Shown: positions 5,814 to 13,194, counted from the first letter of the stretch. The stretch is 15,237 nucleotides of DNA from Chloroflexota bacterium (GCA_021828635.1 JAJZEJ010000468.1:1-15237), one strand, 5' to 3'. Notes: generated by a model from the letters alone, not told the origin. Made by a program: numbers and translations.

Positions 5814-7123
5814 TGGCGACCCCAGTCATCTTGCCTGCGCTCGGTATGGCGCAGGAAACCGGAAAAATAGTGCGCTGGCTGAAAGCCGAGGGGGAGCAGG
5901 TCACAAAAGGCGAACCTCTGGTAGAGGTCGAGACCGATAAAGCCACGGTCGAGCTGGAAGCTCCCGCCTCCGGCCTGTTGAGTGCTGTGACGGCTGCTGC
6001 CGACGACGAGGTTCCGGTTGGACATGCTATCGCCGAGATACGCTCGGAGGCGGACGCGATCAATCGGATGGACGCGATGAATCGGTCCCTACAGAAGGAG
6101 GGGCAGAAGGCCAGTCCGCTGGCTTCGCGCATTGCTGCCGAGCATAACCTGGATCTCAGTCAGGTCACGCCAACGGGCAAACGCATTCAGAAGGCTGATG
6201 TGCTAACATACCTGCAAACACAGGAGACGATGACGACACAGCACAATGGAGCATCCATCCCTACTGAGCCTGTATCTGGAACATCCAACGGCCCGCGTCT
6301 GCTGATGGCCTCACCCAAAGCGCGTCGGCTGGCGCGTGAGCAAGGGCTAGAGCTATCCACACTCACCGGCACAGGCCCGAATGGCGCAATTCTGGCTACC
6401 GATGTGCTATCGGCAAAGACGCCAACGGATACCGTAGGGACCGATGTATCGCGTCCGTTGGAGGTCAGCAACATCTGGCGCATCATGGCGGAACGCACAA
6501 CGCAAAGTTGGACGAACATTCCGCATTTTGCCCTGGTACGCGAAGTGAACGCCCAGCGCCTGATCGCTTGGCGTGACTATGTGCAGAAGCACTCAGTCGT
6601 GACGGTCACATATACTGATCTGCTCGTCAAGCTTGTAGCAGGTGCATTACGCGCTCATCCGCGCCTCAATGCTTCATGGAATAATGGTGCATTACTTCTG
6701 CATGATGCCGTCAATGTTGGTATCGCAGTCGCAACCGATGATGGCCTGATTGTACCGGTTATTCATCATGCTGATGCAGTTTCGCTTAGTGAGATTGCGC
6801 AGCGCCGCAAAGATATTGTTGCACGCGCTCAATCGGGCAAGATACGCCTTGAAGATATAGCTGATGGCACATTCACGATCAGTAATTTAGGGATGTACGG
6901 CATCGATGCTTTCAGTGCTATTATCAATGCACCACAGGCAGCCATCCTGGCGGTAGGGCGCATTGCGGAACGTGTGATACCGGTGAATGGTCGGCCTGAA
7001 GTGCAACCAGTCATGGTTCTGACGCTATCTTGTGATCATCGTGTCGTTGATGGCGCACGCGCCGCCCAATTCCTGGCCAGTCTGGCAACCTTCATAGAAG
7101 AGCCACTAGCACTTTTTAGCTAA
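5813..7123 (+). CDS. 2-oxoacid/acetoin dehydrogenase complex E2 (dihydrolipoamide acyltransferase), with two subunit-binding domains
   Basis: E2 core (436 residues) that takes the acyl group from E1 onto a swinging lipoyl arm and transfers it to CoA. Domains seen: one lipoyl domain (about 2-78) with the lipoylated lysine K43 in VETDKATVEL; a first peripheral subunit-binding domain (about 100-134, SPLASRIAAEHNLDLSQV); a second, independent one (about 166-200, SPKARRLAREQGLELSTL with GTGPNGAILATDV); then the catalytic domain (about 213-436) with DHRVVDG, catalytic H409 and D413. Many bacterial E2s have a single binding domain, so two is notable. The linkers before the first (82-97) and after the second (205-214) binding domains are partly encoded by copies of a dispersed DNA repeat. 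The start at 5813 follows AGGAGG and overlaps the M24 stop by one base (TAATG). E3 must come from elsewhere in the genome. Confidence 0.93.
   Translation: MATPVILPALGMAQETGKIVRWLKAEGEQVTKGEPLVEVETDKATVELEAPASGLLSAVTAAADDEVPVGHAIAEIRSEADAINRMDAMNRSLQKEGQKASPLASRIAAEHNLDLSQVTPTGKRIQKADVLTYLQTQETMTTQHNGASIPTEPVSGTSNGPRLLMASPKARRLAREQGLELSTLTGTGPNGAILATDVLSAKTPTDTVGTDVSRPLEVSNIWRIMAERTTQSWTNIPHFALVREVNAQRLIAWRDYVQKHSVVTVTYTDLLVKLVAGALRAHPRLNASWNNGALLLHDAVNVGIAVATDDGLIVPVIHHADAVSLSEIAQRRKDIVARAQSGKIRLEDIADGTFTISNLGMYGIDAFSAIINAPQAAILAVGRIAERVIPVNGRPEVQPVMVLTLSCDHRVVDGARAAQFLASLATFIEEPLALFS
6052..6092 (+). repeat. Dispersed palindromic repeat, copy 2, partly duplicated, inside the E2 coding sequence
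   Basis: GGACGCGATCAATCGG (6052-6067) is followed at an 18-base period by GGACGCGATGAATCGG (6070-6085), then TCCCTAC (6086-6092). The period is a multiple of three, so it encodes two related six-residue units (DAINRM, DAMNRS) and then LQK, in the linker between the lipoyl domain and the first subunit-binding domain. Confidence 0.8.
6434..6458 (-). repeat. Dispersed palindromic repeat, copy 3, inverted, inside the E2 coding sequence
   Basis: GTAGGGACCGAT then GTATCGCGTCCGT, in the opposite orientation to copy 2. It encodes VGTDVSRP in the linker between the second subunit-binding domain and the catalytic domain. Copy 1 read in this frame would give GAT TGA, a stop. Here the bases are GAT GTA, so the frame stays open. 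Confidence 0.75.
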
Positions 7124-7148
7124 GTTTGACTGGCTGGCTGATTGTATA

Positions 7149-7177
7149 TTGATAAGTTTAACTGTTACCTGTATTAT
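7149..7177 (+). promoter_or_regulatory. Candidate sigma-70-type promoter for the transporter operon
   Basis: TTGATA (7149-7154) and TATTAT (7172-7177) are separated by an ideal 17 bases, in the 150-base gap between E2 and the binding-protein gene. Transcription would start near 7184 and leave a leader of about 90 bases. A purine-rich AAAGGAGGG (7181-7189) has no start codon at a useful distance. GTACCGGTAC (7207-7216) is a 10-bp palindrome in the leader. I see nothing else in 7124-7273. Confidence 0.5.
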
Positions 7178-7261
7178 CTGAAAGGAGGGAAGCGTTTTTT
7201 GGCATCGTACCGGTACTTTCAATGCAAGTACGAAGGTCTTCGGGTTTCCCACAATAATTTT

Positions 7262-7267
7262 AGGAGG
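7262..7267 (+). promoter_or_regulatory. Ribosome binding site deciding the binding-protein start
   Basis: AGGAGG sits six bases before ATG 7274, which directly precedes a signal peptide. The frame is open further upstream (from 7142), but no signal peptide would result from that start. Confidence 0.8.
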
Positions 7268-7273
7268 CAATTT

Positions 7274-8536
7274 ATGAGCGGACACAACACACGGTGGCAT
7301 GGAAAAGCCCTACATTGCTTAGGGGTAATGCTCATTGCCCTGGTAGCACTTAGTGCCTGTGGTGGTAGTACTAGTAGTACTACTAGTAGCACTACCCAAA
7401 CGAAAACGCCGATCAAGATTGGCATTTCACTCTCGCTATCTGGCGATTTCTCTGCTGACGGTCAGGCTTTTGAGCAGGGGTATAAATTATGGGCCGCTAC
7501 CGTCAACAAAAATGGCGGTATTCTCGGACGGCCAGTCCAGTTGGACATTCTCTCGGACGCGAGCAGCACGTCGCAGGTCGTGACCAACTATCAGAAACTG
7601 ATCACGGTCGATCATTGCGACCTCGTATTTGGGCCTTTTTCCTCGCTGCTGACAAAGCCGGCTTCGGTCATAGCAAACCGCTATGGCTATGCGTTTCCCG
7701 AAGGTGCTGGCGGTGGACCTTCAGTTTTTACGCAGGGCTTGCACAACCTGTTCGACGTTTCGGCCCCAGTAGCAAATCTGCTCGTGAGTTTCGCGCAGTA
7801 TATTCAGTCCTTGCCCGCCTCAGAGCGTCCTACAACGGCGGCATATGCAACCCAGGATGATCCATTTACGCAGCCTCAGGTTGATACAGCGCGTCATTAT
7901 CTAGAGCTAGCGGGTGTCAAAACCGTTTCTTATCAGGTTTATCCTGCGGAGACGACTGACTACACACCAATCGCGCAGAAGATGATTAACTCTGGTGCGC
8001 AGATAGTGGTGACTGGTACACTGTTGCCTGATATCACCGCTTATATTCGGGCATTCCAGCAGCAGCACTATAATCCCAAAGCCCTTATTGCAACGGCAGG
8101 GCCGGATCAGGGGGCGCAGTTTACAACGGCCATTGGTGGTGCAAATGTCGCGGAAGGCGTCTTTGTGCCAAATGGTGGCTGGTATCCCTCGATCAATACG
8201 TTCCAGAATGCGCAAATGGTGAAGGACTTTCTGGCGCAGTATGGTGGGACTGCCAGTTCCATCAGCTCTGATGTTGCTGAGGCTTTCTCGGTTGGACAGA
8301 CTATTCAGCAGGCGGCAACCAAAGCCAACAGCATTAATAATGCCAAGTTGATTGCTGAACTGCATTCAGGTGCTACCTTCCAGACAGTTCAGGGACCCGT
8401 AAAATTCGATAGCACTGGACAGAACACGCTTGCGACAGGCTATCTCTTCCAGTGGCAAAAGGGAGCGTTGGTTTCGGTTTATCCACCTAACCTTGCGACG
8501 AATACTCCTGAATATCCCAAGCCTGCCTGGCCCTAA
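7274..8536 (+). CDS. livJ: Branched-chain amino acid/amide-type ABC transporter substrate-binding lipoprotein
   Basis: Extracytoplasmic solute receptor (420 residues) of the Leu/Ile/Val-binding type I family, delivering ligand to the permease encoded downstream. It has a lipoprotein signal peptide: basic N-region (R7, K11), hydrophobic core LGVMLIALVAL (16-26) and lipobox LSAC with C29 as the likely lipidated cysteine. A Gly/Ser/Thr-rich tether (30-42) follows. The mature part starts with PIKIGISLSLSGDFSADG, the usual first strand and ligand loop of this family (IGxxxxxSGDxxxxG), then the KNGGILGRPVQLDIL block. Lipid anchoring fits an outer-face receptor without a conventional periplasm, or a monoderm cell. 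The family binds amino acids, amides, urea, and aromatic or other small acids, and the ligand cannot be assigned here. Its own promoter and the hairpin element downstream suggest it is expressed above the permeases. Confidence 0.92.
   Translation: MSGHNTRWHGKALHCLGVMLIALVALSACGGSTSSTTSSTTQTKTPIKIGISLSLSGDFSADGQAFEQGYKLWAATVNKNGGILGRPVQLDILSDASSTSQVVTNYQKLITVDHCDLVFGPFSSLLTKPASVIANRYGYAFPEGAGGGPSVFTQGLHNLFDVSAPVANLLVSFAQYIQSLPASERPTTAAYATQDDPFTQPQVDTARHYLELAGVKTVSYQVYPAETTDYTPIAQKMINSGAQIVVTGTLLPDITAYIRAFQQQHYNPKALIATAGPDQGAQFTTAIGGANVAEGVFVPNGGWYPSINTFQNAQMVKDFLAQYGGTASSISSDVAEAFSVGQTIQQAATKANSINNAKLIAELHSGATFQTVQGPVKFDSTGQNTLATGYLFQWQKGALVSVYPPNLATNTPEYPKPAWP
7369..7388. repeat. 20-bp perfect palindrome in a triplet-repeat tether
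   Basis: A run of AGT/ACT triplets just after the lipobox codons makes TACTAGTAGT followed by its exact reverse complement. It encodes the Ser/Thr tether of the lipoprotein. The symmetry probably follows from alternating Ser and Thr codons rather than from protein binding. Confidence 0.55.
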
Positions 8537-8559
8537 TACGGCATATTGACGGAAAACCA

Positions 8560-8640
8560 TGTAGTAGGGGCGTGATTCATCACACCCCTGTGCGCCCCCC
8601 GATGGGATTGCAGGGTGTGATTCATCATACCCCTACTACA
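8560..8640. repeat. Imperfect palindromic element (REP/MITE-like) between binding protein and permease
   Basis: The left arm 8560-8590 (TGTAGTAGGGG... ACACCCCTG) and right arm 8611-8640 (CAGGGTGTGA... CCCCTACTACA) are near-complete reverse complements with a 20-base loop. The outer 11 pairs are perfect, and most of the inner ones pair too, with about three mismatched positions and one bulge. RNA from here should form a long stable stem. There is no immediate T-run: ATTTTTTTAT starts about 12 bases after the stem. It is the main content of the 149-base gap 8537-8685. Elements placed between a binding-protein gene and its permease genes, as in malE-malF, can protect the upstream message or attenuate the downstream one. 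Confidence 0.8.
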
Positions 8641-8671
8641 CATTCACGGATTATTTTTTTATACTTTGGCA

Positions 8672-8679
8672 GAGGAGGG
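8672..8679 (+). promoter_or_regulatory. Ribosome binding site deciding the LivH GTG start
   Basis: GAGGAGGG lies six bases before GTG 8686. The same frame is open from 8572, but that upstream stretch is the palindromic repeat and would encode a non-native N-terminus. Confidence 0.75.
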
Positions 8680-8685
8680 CCGACC

Positions 8686-9561
8686 GTGAAACTCATTCTT
8701 GAAGCCATCGTGACCGGGCTATTAACCGGGGGAGTGTACGCCTTGATGTCATCTGGGCTGACACTGCTGTTCGGCGTGATGGAAATTATCAATGTCGGAC
8801 AGGGGGCATTGGTGATCTTGGGAGCATATCTCAGTTACGTGCTTGAAAAAAACTTGCATATCGACCTGTTCCTGGGCCTGTTGATTACCATGCCTGCCTT
8901 GTTCATTGTTGGCATAGTAATTGAGATATTCTTTATTCGTCCGGTCAAGGGAGATCGTACCATGCTGTCTATTCTGGTGACATACGGCGTGGCACTCATC
9001 ATCGAAGGGATACTCAATCTGATTTTCTCAGCCAATTATGTTCAATTGCAAGCCTGGTATGTGACTGCATCATTTAACATTGGTGGTTTCTATCTCTCTT
9101 ACATTTATGTGTTCGGTTTCTTGCTGGCTGCCGTGCTGCTAGGCGCTCTTTACCTGTTGCTCTATAGAACCAAGTTCGGTTATAGCTTGCGTGCTACTAT
9201 GCAGAACCGTGTGGCGGCGGAACTGATCGGCATTGATGTCAATCACGTCTCAACGATTACTTTTGGCATTGGTATCGCACTGGCCGCCGCCGGAGGTATG
9301 GCTTTTGGCGCGACGAATGCCTTTAATGCCGGTAGTTCTTATGATCTTATCTCACGCCTGCTTGCCATCATTATCTTTGGTGGCATGGGTAGCCTATCCG
9401 GTGCATTGATTGCCTCGCTGGGCATGCTGGTCATTGAAGATGTCACCTCGGTTGTCTGGTCTCCGGTTTGGGCCAGTACCGTCTTCTTTATCTTGCTGGT
9501 CATTATTCTGATCGTTCGCCCCCAGGGATTGCTTGGGCAGGCGGAAGGAAGAAAGCAATGA
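8686..9561 (+). CDS. livH: Branched-chain amino acid/amide-type ABC transporter permease LivH
   Basis: Inner-membrane permease (291 residues) of the LivH type, one half of the transmembrane channel. Seen: the N-terminal ILEAIVTGLLTGGVYALMSS and GLTLLFGVMEIINVGQGAL blocks that open LivH proteins, several further hydrophobic segments, the cytoplasmic loop RATMQNRVAAELIGIDV that contacts the ATPase, and the final VRPQGLLG block. Length is typical. Start choice: GTG 8686 has a strong GGAGG site and begins with KLILEAIV, exactly where relatives begin. The upstream in-frame stretch from 8572 is translated repeat DNA. It overlaps LivM by four bases (ATGA), so the two permeases are translationally coupled. 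Confidence 0.93.
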   Translation: MKLILEAIVTGLLTGGVYALMSSGLTLLFGVMEIINVGQGALVILGAYLSYVLEKNLHIDLFLGLLITMPALFIVGIVIEIFFIRPVKGDRTMLSILVTYGVALIIEGILNLIFSANYVQLQAWYVTASFNIGGFYLSYIYVFGFLLAAVLLGALYLLLYRTKFGYSLRATMQNRVAAELIGIDVNHVSTITFGIGIALAAAGGMAFGATNAFNAGSSYDLISRLLAIIIFGGMGSLSGALIASLGMLVIEDVTSVVWSPVWASTVFFILLVIILIVRPQGLLGQAEGRKQ

Positions 9562-10613
9562 GAATCTTCAAAACGGTCTGGTTATTGCTCTTGCTGGCAA
9601 TAGTTATCGTGTTTCCTCTGCTGTTTTCCAATCCGACAGTTACAACTATTGCAATCTTTGCGTTGCTCTTCGCGGCCATCGCCACAGGCTGGAATATTAT
9701 TTCTGGCTATACCGGCTATGTCGCGCTGGGCCATACGGCCTTCTTCGGTATTGGCGCTTATGCATTGGCAATTATGTGCCAGGCTTGGCATATCCCCGGC
9801 GGCTACGAGCCGTTTCTGTTTATTCCCGTCGCTGGTCTGATCGTGCTTCCTGTCAGCGCCTTATTCGGCTGGATCGCGTTGCGCGTGCGGCGACACACCT
9901 TCATTGTGATTACGATTGCCATGTTCTTTATTGTGCAGTTGTTAGCTTACAACCTGAGAGGCATCACCAATGGTTCGACCGGCCTCAGCTTTCCCATTCC
10001 GCTCGCTTGGGGAGGCAACTTTTACAACATCCCGTTCTATTATGTAACTTTGCTCCTGCTGCTGATCTCGATAGCCATCTCCTGGTGGATTCGTAACTCT
10101 AAATTCGGTCTCGGCCTGCTAGCTATCCGCGACGATGAGGATCGCGCGATGGGACTGGGTGTTAGAACTGGCCCATCCAAACTAGCTGCATTTATCATCT
10201 CGGCGGTCATTGTGGGCATGGCGGGAGCCATCTGGGGCTATTTTATTGGGTCGATCTATCCAGCTTCCGCCTTTGATGCCAACTTCGACATCGCTATGGC
10301 GCTGATGGCTTTCCTGGGTGGCCTGGGTACACTGTCTGGCCCTATTCTGGGCGCGTTGATTTTGGAAACGGCTCAGCAATACTTCACTCTCCAGTACGGC
10401 CAGAATGGCTACTACCTGATTATCTACGGGGTGCTTTTCCTGGTCGTCATCATCCTGATGCCACGCGGCATCGTTCCTACTGTCAGAGATTACTGGACCA
10501 AAATACGCCGCACTCGTTCTCAAGGGCCAGTAGAGGTTCGCCTTGCTACCTCGGCAACATCTACGGAGGATGCTTCTGCCGGTACCGAGAAGAAGGAGGG
10601 CATCAACTTATGA
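9558..10613 (+). CDS. livM: Branched-chain amino acid/amide-type ABC transporter permease LivM
   Basis: Second permease half (351 residues), dimerising with LivH. Seen: ATGWNIISGYTGYVALGHTAFFGIGAY, which is the hallmark early block of LivM-type proteins, the LAIRDDEDRAMGLGV coupling loop, the later AFLGGLGTLSGPILGA block, and hydrophobic segments throughout. The C-terminal 45-50 residues after MPRGIVPTV are hydrophilic and charged (ending EKKEGINL), a longer cytoplasmic tail than many relatives have. Start choice: ATG 9558 overlaps the LivH stop as ATGA with a GGAAGGAAG site upstream. An in-frame start at 9468 would overlap LivH by about 90 bases. It overlaps LivG by four bases. Confidence 0.93.
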   Translation: MRIFKTVWLLLLLAIVIVFPLLFSNPTVTTIAIFALLFAAIATGWNIISGYTGYVALGHTAFFGIGAYALAIMCQAWHIPGGYEPFLFIPVAGLIVLPVSALFGWIALRVRRHTFIVITIAMFFIVQLLAYNLRGITNGSTGLSFPIPLAWGGNFYNIPFYYVTLLLLLISIAISWWIRNSKFGLGLLAIRDDEDRAMGLGVRTGPSKLAAFIISAVIVGMAGAIWGYFIGSIYPASAFDANFDIAMALMAFLGGLGTLSGPILGALILETAQQYFTLQYGQNGYYLIIYGVLFLVVIILMPRGIVPTVRDYWTKIRRTRSQGPVEVRLATSATSTEDASAGTEKKEGINL

Positions 10614-11341
10614 GCTTTCTGGAAGTACAAGGTGTCAGCAAAGCCTTTGGCGGTATTCGCGCCCTGGATACCTGCTCGATCAGTGTGGATGAAGGCTCAA
10701 TTACCGGCCTGATCGGACCAAATGGCTCAGGCAAGACGACTATGTTTAACGTGGTCACGGGCTATGAACGAAGCGATAGCGGGCAGGTGAGTTTTCATGA
10801 ACAGAATATTACCAATGCCTCGCCGGCTAAAATCTTTCGTTTAGGTATTGGGCGCACGTTTCAGTTGACGCGCATCTTTCCACGCCTGACCGTGATGGAA
10901 AATATGCACGTAGCTGTGCAGCGCAACGACTTGAAGGGTCTACTCAGTCGTTGGAGTTCGTCGCAGGAGCAGCAGCACGCGCTGGAGCTACTAGATTTCG
11001 TGGGTTTGACAAAGCTCAAGGATGATCCAGCCGGAATACTTTCCTTTGGACAAAAGAAGTTGTTGGAGTTTGCCTGCATTTTGATTGCCGAGCCAAAGGT
11101 GATTTTGTTGGATGAACCGGCAGGCGGCGTTAACCCCACAATGGTCAACTACCTGGCCGAGCGTATCCGCACGCTCAATCAGCGCGGCATCACTTTTCTC
11201 GTGGTGGAACACAACATGGAATTTGTGATGAGCCTGTGTAGTAAAGTCATGGTCATGCATCGTGGTATCAGGATCGCCGAAGGAACACCAGCGGAAGTGC
11301 GTGCCAATGCGGCGGTGCTGGAAGCGTATTTAGGAGACTAA
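10610..11341 (+). CDS. livG: Branched-chain amino acid/amide-type ABC transporter ATP-binding protein LivG
   Basis: Cytoplasmic ATPase (243 residues) that powers the importer together with LivF. Seen: Walker A GPNGSGKT (36-43), Q-loop Gln85 in GRTFQLTRIF, the ABC signature LSFGQKK (144-150), Walker B VILLDEP (164-170) with catalytic E169, and H-loop H201 in VVEHNMEFVMS. The signature LSFGQ and the VEHNM motif are characteristic of LivG rather than LivF. ATG 10610 overlaps the LivM stop (ATGA) with AAGGAGGG nine bases upstream. No unusual residues were noticed. Confidence 0.95.
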   Translation: MSFLEVQGVSKAFGGIRALDTCSISVDEGSITGLIGPNGSGKTTMFNVVTGYERSDSGQVSFHEQNITNASPAKIFRLGIGRTFQLTRIFPRLTVMENMHVAVQRNDLKGLLSRWSSSQEQQHALELLDFVGLTKLKDDPAGILSFGQKKLLEFACILIAEPKVILLDEPAGGVNPTMVNYLAERIRTLNQRGITFLVVEHNMEFVMSLCSKVMVMHRGIRIAEGTPAEVRANAAVLEAYLGD

Positions 11342-11345
11342 CGCA

Positions 11346-12071
11346 ATGCTGCTAAACATACAAAATATCTACGCGGGTTACGATGGTGGCGATATCCTTA
11401 AAGGCATCGACCTGGAGGTGGAGCAGCACACAACCACCTGCATCATTGGCCCCAATGGAGCCGGAAAATCTACCGTGCTACGGGTGCTGAGCGGTCTCTT
11501 AAAGCCACGCCTGGGTTCGATTACCTTTGATGGCAAGTCGCTGCTGGGCCTGTCGCCGCGCCAGATTCTGGCGCTCGGCATCGTGCAGGTACCCCAGGTG
11601 CATAGCCTGTTTCCCAATATGACGGTAGAACAGAACGTGCGCTTAGGAGCCTATACCATTAACGATAAAGCTCTGGTTGAGCGGCGTATGCATGAAGTCT
11701 CGGAACTATTCCCGATTGTGAAGACTCGCGCACGTGACAAAGCCGGTAGCCTTTCCGGTGGTCAACAGCGTCTCGTTGAGTTTGCACGCTGCCTGATGCT
11801 CGATCCACGTCTGATTCTCCTGGACGAGCCATCGATGGGACTGGACCCCAAAACCTTTAAGCAGGTCGTAGAGACCATCAAAACGATGCAAGAGAGTGGC
11901 CGTACTATTCTGCTGGTCGAGCAAAATGCTCGTACAGGACTAAATATCTCCAATAATGGTGTGGTGTTAGAGAGCGGGCAGGTACGCCTGAAAGGGTCAC
12001 ACACGGATATTCTGAACAACCCTGAAATCGGTCATCTCTATCTGGGGGGCGCACTCTCCAATGCCTCGTAG
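11346..12071 (+). CDS. livF: Branched-chain amino acid/amide-type ABC transporter ATP-binding protein LivF
   Basis: Second ATPase (241 residues) of the importer. Seen: Walker A GPNGAGKST (35-43), the QVPQVHSLFPNMTVEQNV block (81-98), where LivF proteins have the Q-loop region, signature LSGGQ (136-140) and Walker B LILLDEP (156-162) with E161. VEQN (191-194) occupies the H-loop, with Gln193 instead of His, which is normal for LivF. ATG 11346 is four bases after the LivG stop, with AGGAG nine bases upstream. After its stop come 58 bases with three tandem GGCAT units (12082-12096) and the ribosome site of the first hydrolase. I see no terminator, so the hydrolases may be read from the same transcript. 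Confidence 0.95.
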   Translation: MLLNIQNIYAGYDGGDILKGIDLEVEQHTTTCIIGPNGAGKSTVLRVLSGLLKPRLGSITFDGKSLLGLSPRQILALGIVQVPQVHSLFPNMTVEQNVRLGAYTINDKALVERRMHEVSELFPIVKTRARDKAGSLSGGQQRLVEFARCLMLDPRLILLDEPSMGLDPKTFKQVVETIKTMQESGRTILLVEQNARTGLNISNNGVVLESGQVRLKGSHTDILNNPEIGHLYLGGALSNAS

Positions 12072-12129
12072 GCAAGCAATGGGCATGGCATGGCATGGGT
12101 GCTATGCGGGGTAAGAAAGGGAAAATTCA

Positions 12130-13194
12130 ATGGCGAGAGACGAATCGGTACAAAGCGCCATCGATAACTGGGGACCACGCTTTATCGCCAATGGCATCGA
12201 CTATAACGATTTTCAGCGTGTCACCAATAGTGTCGAACGTTGGGATGATTGGTGTCAGGTGTGGTCCGAGTGCGGGGCTATGCATGCGCAGATAGGTGAG
12301 CAGGCCGAGGCGCAGAGCAAGTATGTCTCGGCTGCGCAGCACTACTTTCAGGCGGCGATCTGCTATCACTTCGGCAAGTACCTGTTTGTACACAAACCAC
12401 AAGAGTTACGCGCCGCGCATGACTACACTGTCGCGTATTATCAGCGTGCATTACCTTATTTCGATTTTTCAGGTGAACATGTTGCTATCCCCTACGAGAA
12501 CGGTGCGACGATGTCTGGCGTTCTCAGAAAGCCCTGGCACACCCCTAAGCCACCGATTGTAATCATTATTCCTGGCCTCGATTCGGTCAAAGAAGAGATG
12601 CACATCTATGGTGATGACTTGCTGCGCCGTGGGATGGCTGTGCTAGCTATTGATGGCCCTGGACAGGGCGAGATGGAGTTTACCTACCCACTACGCCCCG
12701 ATTACGAAGTGCCGGTACGCTATGCTATCGACTATCTTGAGAGCCGAGCAGATGTGGATGCCAGCCGTGTTGGTCTGATGGGCGTGAGTTTCGGCGGCCA
12801 GTTCGCTGTGCGTGCTGCTGCTTTGGAAAAGCGTGTCAGGGCCGCCATTGAGAACTGTGGTCCGTATAATCAGGCCACCAACTTTAGAAATCGGCCTATT
12901 ATCAGCCGCCGAACGATGGTTCATCGCCTCTATGCAAAAGATGAGGATGATGCTATCGCAAAGTTGCAGCAATTTAACTTGCAGGGCGTCGCGGAACAGA
13001 TCACGTGTCCACTATTGGTCATTCAGGGTGGGCGCGACAGATTGGTACCAGCTGTGCAAGGGGTGCGCATCGCCGAAGAGGCTGGCGAGATGGCAGAATT
13101 GTGGATGTTTGAGGATGGCAACCATGTTTGCAACAATATTCCTTACAAGCACCGTCCACAACAAGCCGATTGGATGCGTCAACGTTTGGGGTAA
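12130..13194 (+). CDS. Alpha/beta hydrolase resembling 2,6-dihydroxypseudooxynicotine hydrolase, paralog 1
   Basis: A 354-residue hydrolase: an N-terminal helical part (about 1-115, with the AAQHYFQAAICYHFGKYLFV helix) that caps the active site, then an alpha/beta-hydrolase core. The oxyanion region is PGLDSVKEEMHIYGDDLLRRG (148-168), with the DGPGQGEME strand-loop at 175-183. The likely triad is S220 in GVSFGG, D303 in GGRDRLVP and H332 in EDGNHVCNN. Order and motifs resemble 2,6-dihydroxypseudooxynicotine hydrolase of nicotine-degrading Arthrobacter, a serine-type C-C bond hydrolase of similar length, and the wider esterase/dipeptidase-like relatives. The actual substrate here is not known, and ester or amide hydrolysis is equally possible. 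Start: ATG 12130 has AAAGGG eight bases upstream. It lies 19 bases ahead of its paralog. Confidence 0.85.
   Translation: MARDESVQSAIDNWGPRFIANGIDYNDFQRVTNSVERWDDWCQVWSECGAMHAQIGEQAEAQSKYVSAAQHYFQAAICYHFGKYLFVHKPQELRAAHDYTVAYYQRALPYFDFSGEHVAIPYENGATMSGVLRKPWHTPKPPIVIIIPGLDSVKEEMHIYGDDLLRRGMAVLAIDGPGQGEMEFTYPLRPDYEVPVRYAIDYLESRADVDASRVGLMGVSFGGQFAVRAAALEKRVRAAIENCGPYNQATNFRNRPIISRRTMVHRLYAKDEDDAIAKLQQFNLQGVAEQITCPLLVIQGGRDRLVPAVQGVRIAEEAGEMAELWMFEDGNHVCNNIPYKHRPQQADWMRQRLG
12175..12236 (+). repeat. 62-bp identical block, first member (hydrolase paralog 1)
   Basis: These 62 bases are identical to 13259-13320, including every synonymous position, while most of the rest of the two paralogs differs at many sites. 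The flanking 17 bases before the single mismatch at 12174 are also identical. This points to recent conversion or local re-duplication of the 5' end. Confidence 0.8.

Noticed and set aside
7222..7257. Possible 11-codon leader peptide (MQVRRSSGFPQ) before the binding-protein gene
   Set aside because: The only ribosome-site-like motif is about 30 bases upstream of this ATG, too far. There is no codon bias suggesting attenuation.
8560..8662. Palindrome plus T-run as a rho-independent terminator after the binding-protein gene
   Set aside because: The T-run begins about 12 bases beyond the stem, not directly after it, and permease genes of the same importer follow. Partial attenuation is still possible.
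11916..11927. Gln in place of His in the H-loop of LivF
   Set aside because: VEQN is normal for LivF proteins, so it is not an anomaly.
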